A stretch of 49,582 nt of DNA from Candidatus Thioglobus sp. REDSEA-S12_B1 (GTDB lineage Bacteria; Pseudomonadota; Gammaproteobacteria; PS1; Pseudothioglobaceae), in NCBI GenBank assembly GCA_001628405.1, contig LURN01000036.1, forward strand, positions 1-49,582, read 5' to 3'. Of this stretch, positions 1 through 8,623 are shown one piece after another. A program made the position numbers and the translations under genes. The notes below the pieces were generated by a model that saw only the letters and a program-made list of their open reading frames with translations, was not told where the DNA came from and searched no databases. The number at the start of each line of letters is the position of its first letter. Position 1 is the first letter of the stretch.

Positions 1-875
1 CCTCAAGAGAATGCGCCTCATTCGTTTCAAGTGTTGTAAAGGACTCTTTTAGCCTTTGGCTTAACCAACATACTGATATTGCTGAAAAAATTGCTGAATT
101 AGCCATTCTTAATGCTCAATCAAGACTAAAAACTGCAAAAAAGGTTGTCAGAAAGAAAATTGTAAGTGGGCCTGCACTTCCAGGCAAACTTTCAGATTGT
201 ACTAGCTCGGATTTAGAGCAAACAGAAGTTTTTTTAGTTGAAGGTGATTCAGCTGGTGGCTCTGCAAAACAAGCTAGAGACAAAGATTATCAAGCTATTC
301 TCCCCCTAAGGGGTAAGATTCTTAATACTTGGGAGGTTGACTCATCTCAGGTCTTAGCTTCCAATGAAATTCATGATATAAGTGTTGCTATAGGCCTAGA
401 GCCTGATAATAATGATCTTTCAGGACTACGGTATGGGAAGATTTGTATTCTGGCTGATGCTGACTCAGATGGGCTTCATATTGCTACTTTAATATGCGCA
501 TTATTTGTGAAGCACTTTCCTAAGTTGGTGAGTCAGGGGCATGTTTATGTTGCAATGCCTCCCCTTTATCGAATTGATGCAGGCAAACAAGTATTCTATG
601 CATTAGATGATGCAGAAAAAGATCAGATAGAAGCCAAACTAACTAAAGAGAATAAGCGGCAAAAAATACAAGTTCAACGCTTTAAAGGACTTGGTGAAAT
701 GAATCCAAAACAGCTTCGCGAAACTACAATGCAACCTGATACTAGAAGACTCATTCAACTTACCCTAAATCATCCGCTTCAAATTTCTGAAACTATGGAT
801 ATGCTTCTATCCAAAAAAAGGGCCTCAGATCGTAAGTCTTGGCTAGAAACTAAGGGCAATTTAGCCAATGTCTAA
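1..875 (+). CDS. parE: DNA topoisomerase IV subunit B, C-terminal part (5' end outside window)
   Basis: ATPase/TOPRIM subunit of topoisomerase IV, which decatenates daughter chromosomes with ParC. The first full codon in frame is at position 3, and the frame is open to the TAA at 873-875, giving about 290 residues of a protein that is normally about 630. The TOPRIM glutamate motif [14 protein letters not shown] is at bases 240-281, and the second acidic TOPRIM motif DADSDGLH at bases 456-479. The late [11 protein letters not shown] segment and the ending KGNLANV follow E. coli ParE closely. The match [14 protein letters not shown]...[14 protein letters not shown] favours ParE over GyrB, and the GyrB-specific insertion is absent. 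The end overlaps queC by 8 bases. Only the 5' truncation by the window edge is unusual. Confidence 0.95.
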   Translation, partial: SRECASFVSSVVKDSFSLWLNQHTDIAEKIAELAILNAQSRLKTAKKVVRKKIVSGPALPGKLSDCTSSDLEQTEVFLVEGDSAGGSAKQARDKDYQAILPLRGKILNTWEVDSSQVLASNEIHDISVAIGLEPDNNDLSGLRYGKICILADADSDGLHIATLICALFVKHFPKLVSQGHVYVAMPPLYRIDAGKQVFYALDDAEKDQIEAKLTKENKRQKIQVQRFKGLGEMNPKQLRETTMQPDTRRLIQLTLNHPLQISETMDMLLSKKRASDRKSWLETKGNLANV

Positions 876-1539
876 GGCCATAATCCTCTTATCAGGAGGA
901 TTAGACTCAACAACAGTTCTTGCTATTGCAAAAGAGCAGAACTATGATTGTTATGCTTTGAGCTTTGATTATGGACAAAAACAAAGATCAGAACTTGAAT
1001 CATCAATAGCAATAGCCAAGAAATCTAATGTGATTGAGCATAGAATTATGAAAATTTCTCTGAATGATATTGGAGGCTCAGCTCTAACTGATAAAGATAT
1101 TAGCGTTCCAAAATTCTCAGATAGCGATGATATTCCTATCACCTATGTTCCGGCACGAAACACCATCTTTTTATCTTTTGCACTAGCATGGGCCGAAGTT
1201 GTTGATTGTCAGACGATTTTTATAGGCGTTAATGCACTTGATTACTCTGGCTATCCTGATTGCAGACCAGAATTTATTGAGGCATTTGAGGCAATGGCAA
1301 ACCTTGCTACCAAGCAGTCTGTCGAGGGAGACAAGATTCAAATCAAAACCCCATTAATTAATATGACTAAGGCTGAAATAATTAAAAAAGGCCTTAGCCT
1401 GGGTGTTGACTATTCAGAAACAACTAGCTGTTATGATGCTAACTCTTTGGGAGAGGCATGTGGTGAATGTGATGCTTGCGTTTTAAGGAAAAATGGCTTC
1501 AGTAGTGCCAATGTTGAAGACCCAACCAAATATCAATAA
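868..1539 (+). CDS. queC: 7-cyano-7-deazaguanine synthase (preQ0 synthase)
   Basis: Makes preQ0 from 7-carboxy-7-deazaguanine, ammonia and ATP, the last preQ0 step of queuosine tRNA modification. At 223 residues it has the usual family length. The PP-loop SGGLDS is at residues 9-14. The zinc site is C188, C198, C201 and C204 (CGECDAC). The YVPARNT motif near residue 93 is also typical. The ATG lies inside the end of parE (8-base overlap), so translation is probably coupled. I see no strong terminator after the TAA. Recognition is firm. Confidence 0.96.
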   Translation: MSKAIILLSGGLDSTTVLAIAKEQNYDCYALSFDYGQKQRSELESSIAIAKKSNVIEHRIMKISLNDIGGSALTDKDISVPKFSDSDDIPITYVPARNTIFLSFALAWAEVVDCQTIFIGVNALDYSGYPDCRPEFIEAFEAMANLATKQSVEGDKIQIKTPLINMTKAEIIKKGLSLGVDYSETTSCYDANSLGEACGECDACVLRKNGFSSANVEDPTKYQ

Positions 1540-1620
1540 TTATTTATAAAAATTTACGATATTTGGATGTTTTTGAAGATAAAATGTAGACTTTTAAACA
1601 ACTTAAGGATTTAACTCAAA

Positions 1621-1848
1621 ATGAGTATTGAAGAAAGGGTACGAAAAGTAGTAGCTGAGCAGTTAGATGTGAGTGGTGAAATTGACAATAATGCGTCATT
1701 TATTGATGACCTAGGGGCAGACTCACTTGATACTGTCGAACTGGTAATGTCTCTTGAAGAGGAGTTCGATACTGAAATTGCTGATGAGGAAGCTGAAAAT
1801 ATTACAACGATTCAACAGGCAATCGACTACATTAACGCAAACACGTAA
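1621..1848 (+). CDS. acpP: Acyl carrier protein
   Basis: Carries growing acyl chains on a phosphopantetheine arm for type II fatty acid synthesis. It has 75 residues and is strongly acidic. The attachment serine is S35 in the GADSLDTVE motif. Helix II and III sequences ([20 protein letters not shown]) match E. coli AcpP. AAGGA at 1605-1609 is a candidate Shine-Dalgarno sequence, at a rather long distance of 11 bases. The gene is followed by its own terminator-like hairpin and then fabF, the usual acpP-fabF order; fabD and fabG are not in the window upstream, where queC stands instead. Confidence 0.97.
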   Translation: MSIEERVRKVVAEQLDVSGEIDNNASFIDDLGADSLDTVELVMSLEEEFDTEIADEEAENITTIQQAIDYINANT

Positions 1849-1868
1849 TATTCTTCATTAAATCTATT

Positions 1869-1904
1869 AAGGCGTTTACTTTCAAAAGTAATACGCCTTT
1901 TTTT
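1869..1904 (+). terminator. Rho-independent terminator after acpP
   Basis: AAGGCGTTTACTTT at 1869-1882 pairs with AAAGTAATACGCCTT at 1885-1899 with a single bulged T. A run of T follows (1898-1904). It lies 20 bases after the acpP stop, and would uncouple the very abundant acpP message from fabF. Confidence 0.8.
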
Positions 1905-1961
1905 ACGCATTTTTTTATTTAAACGATTAAAAATTACTTTCCAAAATTTAATAAATCCATT

Positions 1962-3203
1962 ATGAGCAAAAGAAGAGTAGTAATTACAGGACTTGGTATT
2001 GTTTGCCCAGTAGGAAACAATGTAAATGATGCATGGAGTAATATCCTAAATGGCGTTTCTGGAATTTCATTAATTGAAAATCTAGATACTGAGGCTCAAG
2101 CGGTAAAATTTGGTGGCGCTGTAAAGAATCTTGATGTTTCAGCCTATTTAAGCCCAAAAGAGGCAAAAAAAATGGATGTTTTTATCCATTATGGCATGGC
2201 TGCTGGAATTCAAGCTTTTGAAGATAGCGGTCTAGAGGTTACAGAGGCAAATGCTGAGAGAATTGGTGTTGCAATTGGTGCTGGAATTGGAGGAATATCA
2301 ACTATAGAAAAAACAGCTGATCTTTTTCGAGAAAAAGGACCAAAACGTATCTCTCCTTTCTTTGTGCCCTCTGCAATTATTAATATGGTCTCTGGAAATA
2401 TGTCCATTAAATACGGCCTAAAAGGCCCAAATTTTGCAATAGTGACTGCTTGCACTACTGGTACTCATAATATTGGAGATGCCTCAAGAATTATTGAATA
2501 TGGTGATGCTGATGTGATGATTGCTGGTGGGACTGAAATGTCCTCTACCAACTGTGGTCTTGGTGGTTTTGCAGCGGCTCGTGCTCTTTCAACTAGAAAT
2601 GATGACCCTCAAACCGCTTCTAGACCTTGGGATATTGATCGTGATGGATTTGTGCTTGGTGACGGTGCTGGTGTGGTTGTTCTTGAAGAATATGAACATG
2701 CAAAAAATCGAGGTGCTCGAATTTATGGCGAACTTTCTGGATATGGAATGAGTAGTGATGCCTATCATATGACACTTCCATCGGAAGGCGGTGAAGGCGC
2801 ATCAAGATGTATGAAGAATGCAATGAATAATGCAGGCATTAATCCAGATCAGCTTGATTATATCAATGCACATGGAACATCTACTCCGGCTGGAGACATT
2901 GCTGAAACAGATGCTGCTAAGCTTGCACTGGGGCCTCATTCAAAGAATATTGTAATGAGCTCAACTAAGTCAATGACTGGGCATTTACTAGGTGCTGCTG
3001 GTGGTATTGAAGCGGTATTTACAACGCTTGCCATTAGAGATCAAATAGCACCTCCAACCATTAATATCTTCAATCAAGACCCTAAATGTGACCTAGATTA
3101 TGCTGCTAATGAGGCGAGAGAAATGAAGATTGAGCATGCAATCTCTAACTCGTTTGGTTTTGGCGGAACTAATGGTTCAATCCTTGTCTCAAAAATGACT
3201 TAG
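1962..3203 (+). CDS. fabF: 3-oxoacyl-[acyl-carrier-protein] synthase II
   Basis: Condenses malonyl-ACP with acyl-ACP in fatty acid elongation, and controls the unsaturated to longer-chain balance. At 413 residues it equals the E. coli FabF length. The catalytic triad is C164 (TACTTGTHN), H304 ([11 protein letters not shown]) and H341 ([12 protein letters not shown]). The glycine-rich end FGFGGTNGS is present. The start ATG gives the family N-terminus [12 protein letters not shown]. It is the last gene of the + block, convergent with the small ORF at 3210-3428 only 6 bases away. Confidence 0.97.
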   Translation: MSKRRVVITGLGIVCPVGNNVNDAWSNILNGVSGISLIENLDTEAQAVKFGGAVKNLDVSAYLSPKEAKKMDVFIHYGMAAGIQAFEDSGLEVTEANAERIGVAIGAGIGGISTIEKTADLFREKGPKRISPFFVPSAIINMVSGNMSIKYGLKGPNFAIVTACTTGTHNIGDASRIIEYGDADVMIAGGTEMSSTNCGLGGFAAARALSTRNDDPQTASRPWDIDRDGFVLGDGAGVVVLEEYEHAKNRGARIYGELSGYGMSSDAYHMTLPSEGGEGASRCMKNAMNNAGINPDQLDYINAHGTSTPAGDIAETDAAKLALGPHSKNIVMSSTKSMTGHLLGAAGGIEAVFTTLAIRDQIAPPTINIFNQDPKCDLDYAANEAREMKIEHAISNSFGFGGTNGSILVSKMT

Positions 3204-3209
3204 AAGATT

Positions 3210-3428
3210 TTACCCTTCCTCTAAAATAATCCCTGCAGAATCTGCAAGCTCTGAATCTGGAATCATATTTCTGACAATATTAAAGATTCTTTTGGCACCG
3301 TTAGTTACACTATTAAAAGCTTCTTTTTTGTTAATTATTAATTGCCAACTACTGTCAGTAGTTTTAAAGTCAAATGCACCACCGATTATGGCTAGAGCAA
3401 GGATGGCCCCAAGTAAATATTTAATCAT
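3210..3428 (-). CDS. Small hypothetical protein with one N-terminal hydrophobic segment
   Basis: I do not recognise this 72-residue protein. The first 21 residues (MIKYLLGAILALAIIGGAF) form one membrane segment or an uncleaved signal. The rest is soluble and mixed charge, ending SAGIILEEG. It lies 54 bases after prlC on the same strand and ends 6 bases from the fabF stop, so it fills the gap exactly. A weak AAGG sits about 12 bases before the ATG. It could be a small inner-membrane protein; the frame could also be fortuitous, but the membrane-like start and neat packing favour a real gene. Confidence 0.5.
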   Translation of the reverse strand: MIKYLLGAILALAIIGGAFDFKTTDSSWQLIINKKEAFNSVTNGAKRIFNIVRNMIPDSELADSAGIILEEG

Positions 3429-3482
3429 GCTTTCATTTAACCTTATGCTTAATGTGTCATTATTTTACCAACTTTATAGACT

Positions 3483-5408
3483 TTAGACTGAAATTCCTGA
3501 TACTTTCAACAATCCATCCAATTTAGGTTTATTTCCCCTAAATTTAATGTATTGCTCCATGAAGTCTAGGCTTCCACCAATCTCAAGAATTTGACTTCTA
3601 AACTCACTGGAAGATTCTGAACCGATACCACCATTAGACTTAACGAATTCATAAGCATCAGCTGCAAGAACTTCAGCCCATTTGTAACTGAAATAGCCAG
3701 CTGCATAGCCTCCACTAAAAATATGTGAGAATGCATTAAGAAAACGATTCTCTTTTATAATTGGAATCAACGAGGTTTTCTCTCTTACTTCGCTTAGAAT
3801 GTCATAAGTATCAGCCTCTGAAATGTGCGTTTTGATGTCCCATAAGGCAAACTCACATTGTCTTAACATCTGCATTCCAGATTGAAAGTTTTTTGATTCA
3901 ATGACCTTTTGAAAAAGCTCATCAGGGAGCTTTTCTCCAGTCTCCCAGTGACCTGAGATATGGTCAATAACTTCTCTTTCATAACAGAAATTTTCCATAT
4001 ATTGGCTTGGAAGTTCAACCCCATCCCAAGGCACTCCGCTTATCCCTGCGGCACATGGAAAAGGAACCTTTGTCAAAAGGTGATGCAGCGCATGACCAAA
4101 CTCATGAAAAATTGTGACGATTTCATCAAAGTCAAATAAAGCCGGCTTACCCTCAGAAGGTGAATTTAAGTTGCAAACAACAAAGGCAACAGGCAATGAA
4201 TCTTTGTAAAGACCCTGATAATCTGACATCCATGCCCCGCCACGTTTATTTTCTCTAGCGTAAACATCCAAGTAAATTCTTCCGATGAGTTCTTTATTGT
4301 CATGAAGCTCTATGACTCTTACATCGTCATGATAAGTATTCTCATCAATCTCAGATAATTTAACACCATAGAGATTTTGAATGGTTTGAAATAAACCATC
4401 AAAAACACTTTTTTCGGGGAAATATGGCTTTAAATCTGATTTCTTAAAACTAAATTTTTTCTGCTTTAATTTTTCAGAGAAATACATCAGGTCCCATGGC
4501 ATTAACTCATGACCGGCAAAGTCTTCTAGCTCAATTAACTCTCTTTTAGCTTGCGGCAAAGACAACTCAATAAGGTTGTCGAGGAAATCAATAACCTCAT
4601 CAGGAGAGTCCACCATTTTTGATTCAACTGAGTATTCTGCATAATTTGAAAAACCAACAAGCCTTGAAAGCTCTGATCTTAACTCTAGAATCTCATCCAT
4701 TATCTGACGATTATCAAAATCCTTCGAAGTAATACCAACATCAGATGCCCTTGAAATATAAGCCTTGTATACCTCCTCTCTTAATTCTCTGTCGTCAGCA
4801 TATGTCATTAAGTCAATGTAAATGGGCATTTGAAGATTTATTACATAATTTTCTCCAGACCTTACCTTAGAAAGCTCAGCTTCACCATAACCCTTTAAAT
4901 CTTCAACTGAAACTTCTTTTTTCCATGAATTTGTTGACTCAAGTACGTTTTTTGAGAACTTGTTACTTAGGACGCTTAATTGCTCCTTAATTGCTTTAAA
5001 ACGAGCAGATTTAGCAGGATTCAGAGCAACACCAGAGAGCTCGAAGCTGCGCAGTGAATTTTTTACAATGTGCTTCTGCTGCTTTGTTAAATGAGTCTCT
5101 TTAACTCTTGTAAATGCCTCATATAGCTCTTTGTTGGCACCCAAATCGCTGTAATAGTTTGAAATTAAGGGCAATGTCTTCTCGTATTGTTCATTAAAGT
5201 CATCAGAAAACATAACAGAGTTTAGATGGGAATTTACACTCATCTCTTTTCCGATAATATGCTCAGCTTCGTCAAGAATGCCAATCACGTTCTCCCAATC
5301 ACTCCCTTGACTTGCTTTGGCAGAATTGGCTTGACCTAACGTAATAGCTTCACTAATACTTCTAACGATATCATCAGGCTCAAAGTTTGGAGATAGATCA
5401 AATTTCAT
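3483..5408 (-). CDS. prlC: Oligopeptidase A (M3 family zinc metallopeptidase)
   Basis: Cytoplasmic endopeptidase that clears short peptides and signal peptides. It is 641 residues long, against about 680 in E. coli PrlC. The zinc motif HEFGH is at residues 435-439, followed by LHHLL. The third ligand is E465 in VELPSQ. The C-terminal FSHIFSGGYAAGYFSYKWAEVLAAD block is typical of M3A peptidases. It starts 82 bases downstream of the oxygenase gene stop, so it may have its own promoter; a perfect 12-base palindrome (AGATTGCAATCT) lies at 5449-5460 in that gap. Confidence 0.93.
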   Translation of the reverse strand: MKFDLSPNFEPDDIVRSISEAITLGQANSAKASQGSDWENVIGILDEAEHIIGKEMSVNSHLNSVMFSDDFNEQYEKTLPLISNYYSDLGANKELYEAFTRVKETHLTKQQKHIVKNSLRSFELSGVALNPAKSARFKAIKEQLSVLSNKFSKNVLESTNSWKKEVSVEDLKGYGEAELSKVRSGENYVINLQMPIYIDLMTYADDRELREEVYKAYISRASDVGITSKDFDNRQIMDEILELRSELSRLVGFSNYAEYSVESKMVDSPDEVIDFLDNLIELSLPQAKRELIELEDFAGHELMPWDLMYFSEKLKQKKFSFKKSDLKPYFPEKSVFDGLFQTIQNLYGVKLSEIDENTYHDDVRVIELHDNKELIGRIYLDVYARENKRGGAWMSDYQGLYKDSLPVAFVVCNLNSPSEGKPALFDFDEIVTIFHEFGHALHHLLTKVPFPCAAGISGVPWDGVELPSQYMENFCYEREVIDHISGHWETGEKLPDELFQKVIESKNFQSGMQMLRQCEFALWDIKTHISEADTYDILSEVREKTSLIPIIKENRFLNAFSHIFSGGYAAGYFSYKWAEVLAADAYEFVKSNGGIGSESSSEFRSQILEIGGSLDFMEQYIKFRGNKPKLDGLLKVSGISV

Positions 5409-5448
5409 ATAGAAAACTAGACAATAAAAATGCTCATTTTAAATAAAT

Positions 5449-5460
5449 AGATTGCAATCT
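5449..5460. repeat. Perfect 12-bp palindrome upstream of prlC
   Basis: AGATTGCAATCT is its own reverse complement. It sits 41-52 bases before the prlC ATG, where an operator would be expected. It is short, and no second copy was noticed, so a regulatory role is only a possibility. Confidence 0.3.
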
Positions 5461-5490
5461 AGATGAAGTTTAGAGGTTAATTCGATGAAA

Positions 5491-6345
5491 TTAGTCAAGC
5501 AGATTATCATTTCTATTTTGCTCTCCATCTCTTTTATTATGAACCTCAGTTACCTTTCCATATAAGTCCTTAACTCGCTCTTTGCTTCCAACAATACCAG
5601 GAGCTTCTGTAAAAGACTGAATCAATAAAAGTCGGTCGGTATTACCATTGTTATGAGTTACCCTATGAAGAGAGTATCTACCTAGAAAAAACTGCAAATC
5701 ACCAGAACGTAAGTCAAGCCTCTTAACCCTGGATCGGTCTCCATCTAAAACTTTTTTTACCTCATCAAAACACTCATCATCTTTCAATCTTAAATTAGGA
5801 ACATACTCAAAACACCCTCCTGATTTTGCTCCTTTTAAAAGATAAGTAATAGTAAATTCATTTGTGTCGAAATGCCAATTAAAAGTTTGTCCGGGCTTAC
5901 AAACATTCACAATCATATTTGATACAGGATCTTCATAGATATAGAGTTTCTGCTTACTTAGACATTTTGCAAGAAATACTCTTAGCGGCTCCCAGTGGTA
6001 AAGACTATAAGAAAAAGTACCCTCAGATAAGAAATCTGCCGTAATAAAACCGTTAGATCTCTCCATAAAAACATTTTGAGGATGATCTTTTGACTCTTTA
6101 GGATTGCCTTTAGCAAGATAGACATTACAAAGCTTTGATTCTGAATAATATGCTTGATCTTTTCGTTGCTCAGCCTCATTTGCTATTGACTCAAGCCCCC
6201 AATCAGTTAAAAAGTCTGAAAGGACACTGCAGCCATCCTGACTGAGTTCATTTTTAACATGGTTAACTACTTTCTTAAATTGAGGACTGTCTGGCTCATT
6301 AATTGGATACTTTGATAAATTAATTAGATTTTCTACTTTTGTCAT
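5491..6345 (-). CDS. HalD/BesD-like Fe(II)/2-oxoglutarate-dependent oxygenase
   Basis: 284 residues with a double-stranded beta-helix oxygenase core. The proximal iron motif H158-F-D160 lies in WHFDTNEFTITYLL. The distal histidine is H227 (YSLHRVTH), and R238 is placed to bind 2-oxoglutarate. The SGGCFEYVPNLR block resembles the HalD/BesD amino-acid halogenase/hydroxylase family. True halogenases of that family have Gly in place of the Asp; here the Asp is present, so hydroxylation is the expected chemistry. The substrate is unknown (free amino acids are used by characterised relatives). ATG overlaps the stop of the dehydrogenase gene upstream (ATGA, 6342-6345), so it is the last gene of the iclR-betBA operon or tightly coupled to it. 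Family assignment is moderately sure, and function is open. Confidence 0.72.
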   Translation of the reverse strand: MTKVENLINLSKYPINEPDSPQFKKVVNHVKNELSQDGCSVLSDFLTDWGLESIANEAEQRKDQAYYSESKLCNVYLAKGNPKESKDHPQNVFMERSNGFITADFLSEGTFSYSLYHWEPLRVFLAKCLSKQKLYIYEDPVSNMIVNVCKPGQTFNWHFDTNEFTITYLLKGAKSGGCFEYVPNLRLKDDECFDEVKKVLDGDRSRVKRLDLRSGDLQFFLGRYSLHRVTHNNGNTDRLLLIQSFTEAPGIVGSKERVKDLYGKVTEVHNKRDGEQNRNDNLLD

Positions 6346-7316
6346 TTACGATAACTATCTTGTCGATTTTGAATAATGACCTCATATCCCTCTTCTTCTG
6401 GCTCATCATCAATCATTTCGGGTGGAAAACCAACACCGAGAACGTCTACATTAGCCCTTTCCTCAAGTCTTTTGATAATATTTGGAGAGAGCTCTCTAGG
6501 ACCATATCGTTTCTCTCCATCCTTAAAAATATCAACTATCATTGGGGCAACCTCTAAACTAAGCCCTCTACGCTCAGCCAACTCATTAAAAATACCTACA
6601 TCCTTTGAAACCAGATCCATAGTAAAGCTTATATCCCTGCTTCCATTGAGAATAACCTGTGACTCTGTTTCATGAACAAAAGAGTTACCCGAAGAAGCTT
6701 TAATAGCCTCATAGGTGACATTCATATCCATACCTAGAAGTTTCATTGTCGTGAGAGCCTCAGAAAGAGACACAAGATTGACAGTCGCTAAGTAATTAGT
6801 CATTACTTTTAGTGTAGAGGCAGTTCCTAAATCTCCAGTATGAAGAACTCTTCGACCCATTGTTTTTAATATTGGAAGTGCTTTTTCAAAAGCCTCCCTT
6901 TTACATCCAGCAAAGATTGAGATATTTCCTGTGTCTGCTCTGTGACAACCTCCAGAAACAGGACAGTCAATAGGTAAAGCGCCTTTTGACTCAACCAGTG
7001 ACCCTATTCTCCTGATTTCAGCCTCATCAGTCGTACTCATTTCTAGCCATATTTTTCCTTGAGTAAGGCCAGCTAATATTCCATCATCTGACTCCATTAC
7101 CTCTGAACAGGCTTTAGGCGAAGGAAGGCAAGTGATTACAATATCACAAGTTTCTGCCATTTCCTTTGGAGAGTTAATACTTTTTGCCCCACGATTCTCA
7201 AATTCTTTAACTAATGAATCATCTAGATCCCTAACCACAAGGTCAAAGCCATTTCTTAAAAGGCTGCCAGCAAGCTTCCCACCTGCGTTCCCTAAACCAA
7301 TAAAACCTACTTTCAT
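6342..7316 (-). CDS. 3-hydroxyisobutyrate dehydrogenase / tartronate semialdehyde reductase family protein
   Basis: NAD(P)-dependent beta-hydroxyacid dehydrogenase of the HIBADH/GarR family, which interconverts small 3-hydroxy acids and semialdehydes. 324 residues. The Rossmann motif GLGNAG is at 7-12. The substrate loop PVSGG is at 119-123 (family DAPVSGG; Cys replaces Ala here). The catalytic lysine is K170, with N174 in LKVMTNYLA. The C-terminus carries an acidic tail (DDEPEEEGYEV) that makes it roughly 30 residues longer than the usual 290-300. It is coupled to the downstream oxygenase by an ATGA overlap and follows the enolase-superfamily gene by 20 bases. The exact substrate cannot be read from sequence. 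Confidence 0.85.
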   Translation of the reverse strand: MKVGFIGLGNAGGKLAGSLLRNGFDLVVRDLDDSLVKEFENRGAKSINSPKEMAETCDIVITCLPSPKACSEVMESDDGILAGLTQGKIWLEMSTTDEAEIRRIGSLVESKGALPIDCPVSGGCHRADTGNISIFAGCKREAFEKALPILKTMGRRVLHTGDLGTASTLKVMTNYLATVNLVSLSEALTTMKLLGMDMNVTYEAIKASSGNSFVHETESQVILNGSRDISFTMDLVSKDVGIFNELAERRGLSLEVAPMIVDIFKDGEKRYGPRELSPNIIKRLEERANVDVLGVGFPPEMIDDEPEEEGYEVIIQNRQDSYRK

Positions 7317-7336
7317 TGAATTCTCCCAATCAATAA

Positions 7337-8542
7337 TTAATCATCATCTACATAATAAGGCTTTTGATTCATAGAAAGATGAAGCTTATTCCCCTTGTAA
7401 GGGGAATTTGATTCAATAACATCAAAATTTAAATCAATACCCAAACCAGGCTTAGTGGATGGAATTATATTGCCTTTATCCCACGCAATAGGTTCTTCCA
7501 ATACCTCTGAGTGAAAATCTCCCCAGCTCTTAATACTTTCCATTATCAAAAAATTCGGGCTTGCTGTTGATAGTTGAATGCTTGCTGCAGCACCCACAGG
7601 CCCGTTATATAAATGCGGCGCAATCTGTGCATAAAAAACCTCTGCAAGACTAGCGATTTTTTTAGCCTCCAGAATACCTCCTACTCGACCCAGATTCATT
7701 TGAATAATTGAGGCTGAATTATTTTTTAATACTTCAAAAAACTCGTACTTTGTTGTCAGTCTCTCACCAGTTGCGATTGGAATTTTTGTTTTTTTAGAGA
7801 CCTGCGCCATAGCACTAGATTGACCAGGTGGTACGGGCTCTTCAAACCAAAGAGGATCAAACTTTTCAAGTCTTTTTGCAAGTCTGATTGCAGATGATGG
7901 TACGAGCTGCCCATGCGTCCCAATAAGAATATCACATTGGTCCCCTACTGCATCTCTAATTTTTTGACAATAGTTCTCGCAATGCCTTAATCTACTTAAA
8001 GATATTTGATGACCTGAGTATGACGAATAAGGCCCAGCAGGATCGAACTTGACTGCAGTAAAACCTTGTTCCATAAAATCAATAGCTGACTGAGCGCCTA
8101 TATCAGGGTCATCATAGTTGAGTTCACCATTTTTGTCTTTCGGATACAAGTAGGTGTATGAGCGCAGCTTTTCATGAACCTTCCCACCAATAAGCTCATA
8201 AATTGGTTTATTTGCCTCTTTTCCAATTATGTCCCAGCAGGCCATCTCAAGACCGCTTAAAACCCCCATCATCGTTAAATCAGGTCTCTGAGTAAAGCCA
8301 CTTGAGAAACACTCTCTGTAAAATCGCTCTACGTGATGAGGATCATGGCCTTTGAGATATCTTTCAAAAACATCGTTAATCCCTTTTACAACAACCTCTG
8401 GATGAAAAGATGCTGAATAAACCTCACCTACACCTAATATTCCGCATTTAGTCTCAATGGATAGAAAAATCCAATACATGCCTCCAATATTTGGCTTTGG
8501 TGTTGCAACAATATATGTATTTAATTTCTCTACTTCCATCAA
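7337..8542 (-). CDS. Enolase-superfamily (mandelate racemase/muconate lactonizing) protein
   Basis: 401 residues with an N-terminal capping domain (about 1-130) and a TIM barrel. Members abstract a proton alpha to a carboxylate, and many are sugar-acid dehydratases. Visible motifs are K165 (AVKFDPAG), E234 in WFEEPVPP, E260 in ATGERL and H310 in IAPHLYNG. The first metal-ligand position, usually Asp (as in VDANG), reads G208 in LIGTHGQL, so the canonical Asp-Glu-Glu metal site looks incomplete, or another residue serves. It sits between betA and the hydroxyacid dehydrogenase gene. Activity could be dehydration or epimerisation of a polyol- or betaine-derived acid; the substrate is unknown. 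Confidence 0.82.
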   Translation of the reverse strand: MMEVEKLNTYIVATPKPNIGGMYWIFLSIETKCGILGVGEVYSASFHPEVVVKGINDVFERYLKGHDPHHVERFYRECFSSGFTQRPDLTMMGVLSGLEMACWDIIGKEANKPIYELIGGKVHEKLRSYTYLYPKDKNGELNYDDPDIGAQSAIDFMEQGFTAVKFDPAGPYSSYSGHQISLSRLRHCENYCQKIRDAVGDQCDILIGTHGQLVPSSAIRLAKRLEKFDPLWFEEPVPPGQSSAMAQVSKKTKIPIATGERLTTKYEFFEVLKNNSASIIQMNLGRVGGILEAKKIASLAEVFYAQIAPHLYNGPVGAAASIQLSTASPNFLIMESIKSWGDFHSEVLEEPIAWDKGNIIPSTKPGLGIDLNFDVIESNSPYKGNKLHLSMNQKPYYVDDD

Positions 8543-8623
8543 AAATAAAGATGAGATCAGGATGAGTTAATTTTTATACGGATTCAAACTAAGAAGCAAG
8601 TTATATTTTTAATAACTAGAAAA

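Noticed and set aside
2210-2455. Antisense frames within fabF
   Set aside because: fabF is full-length with all catalytic residues; the frames have no start signals or recognisable domains.
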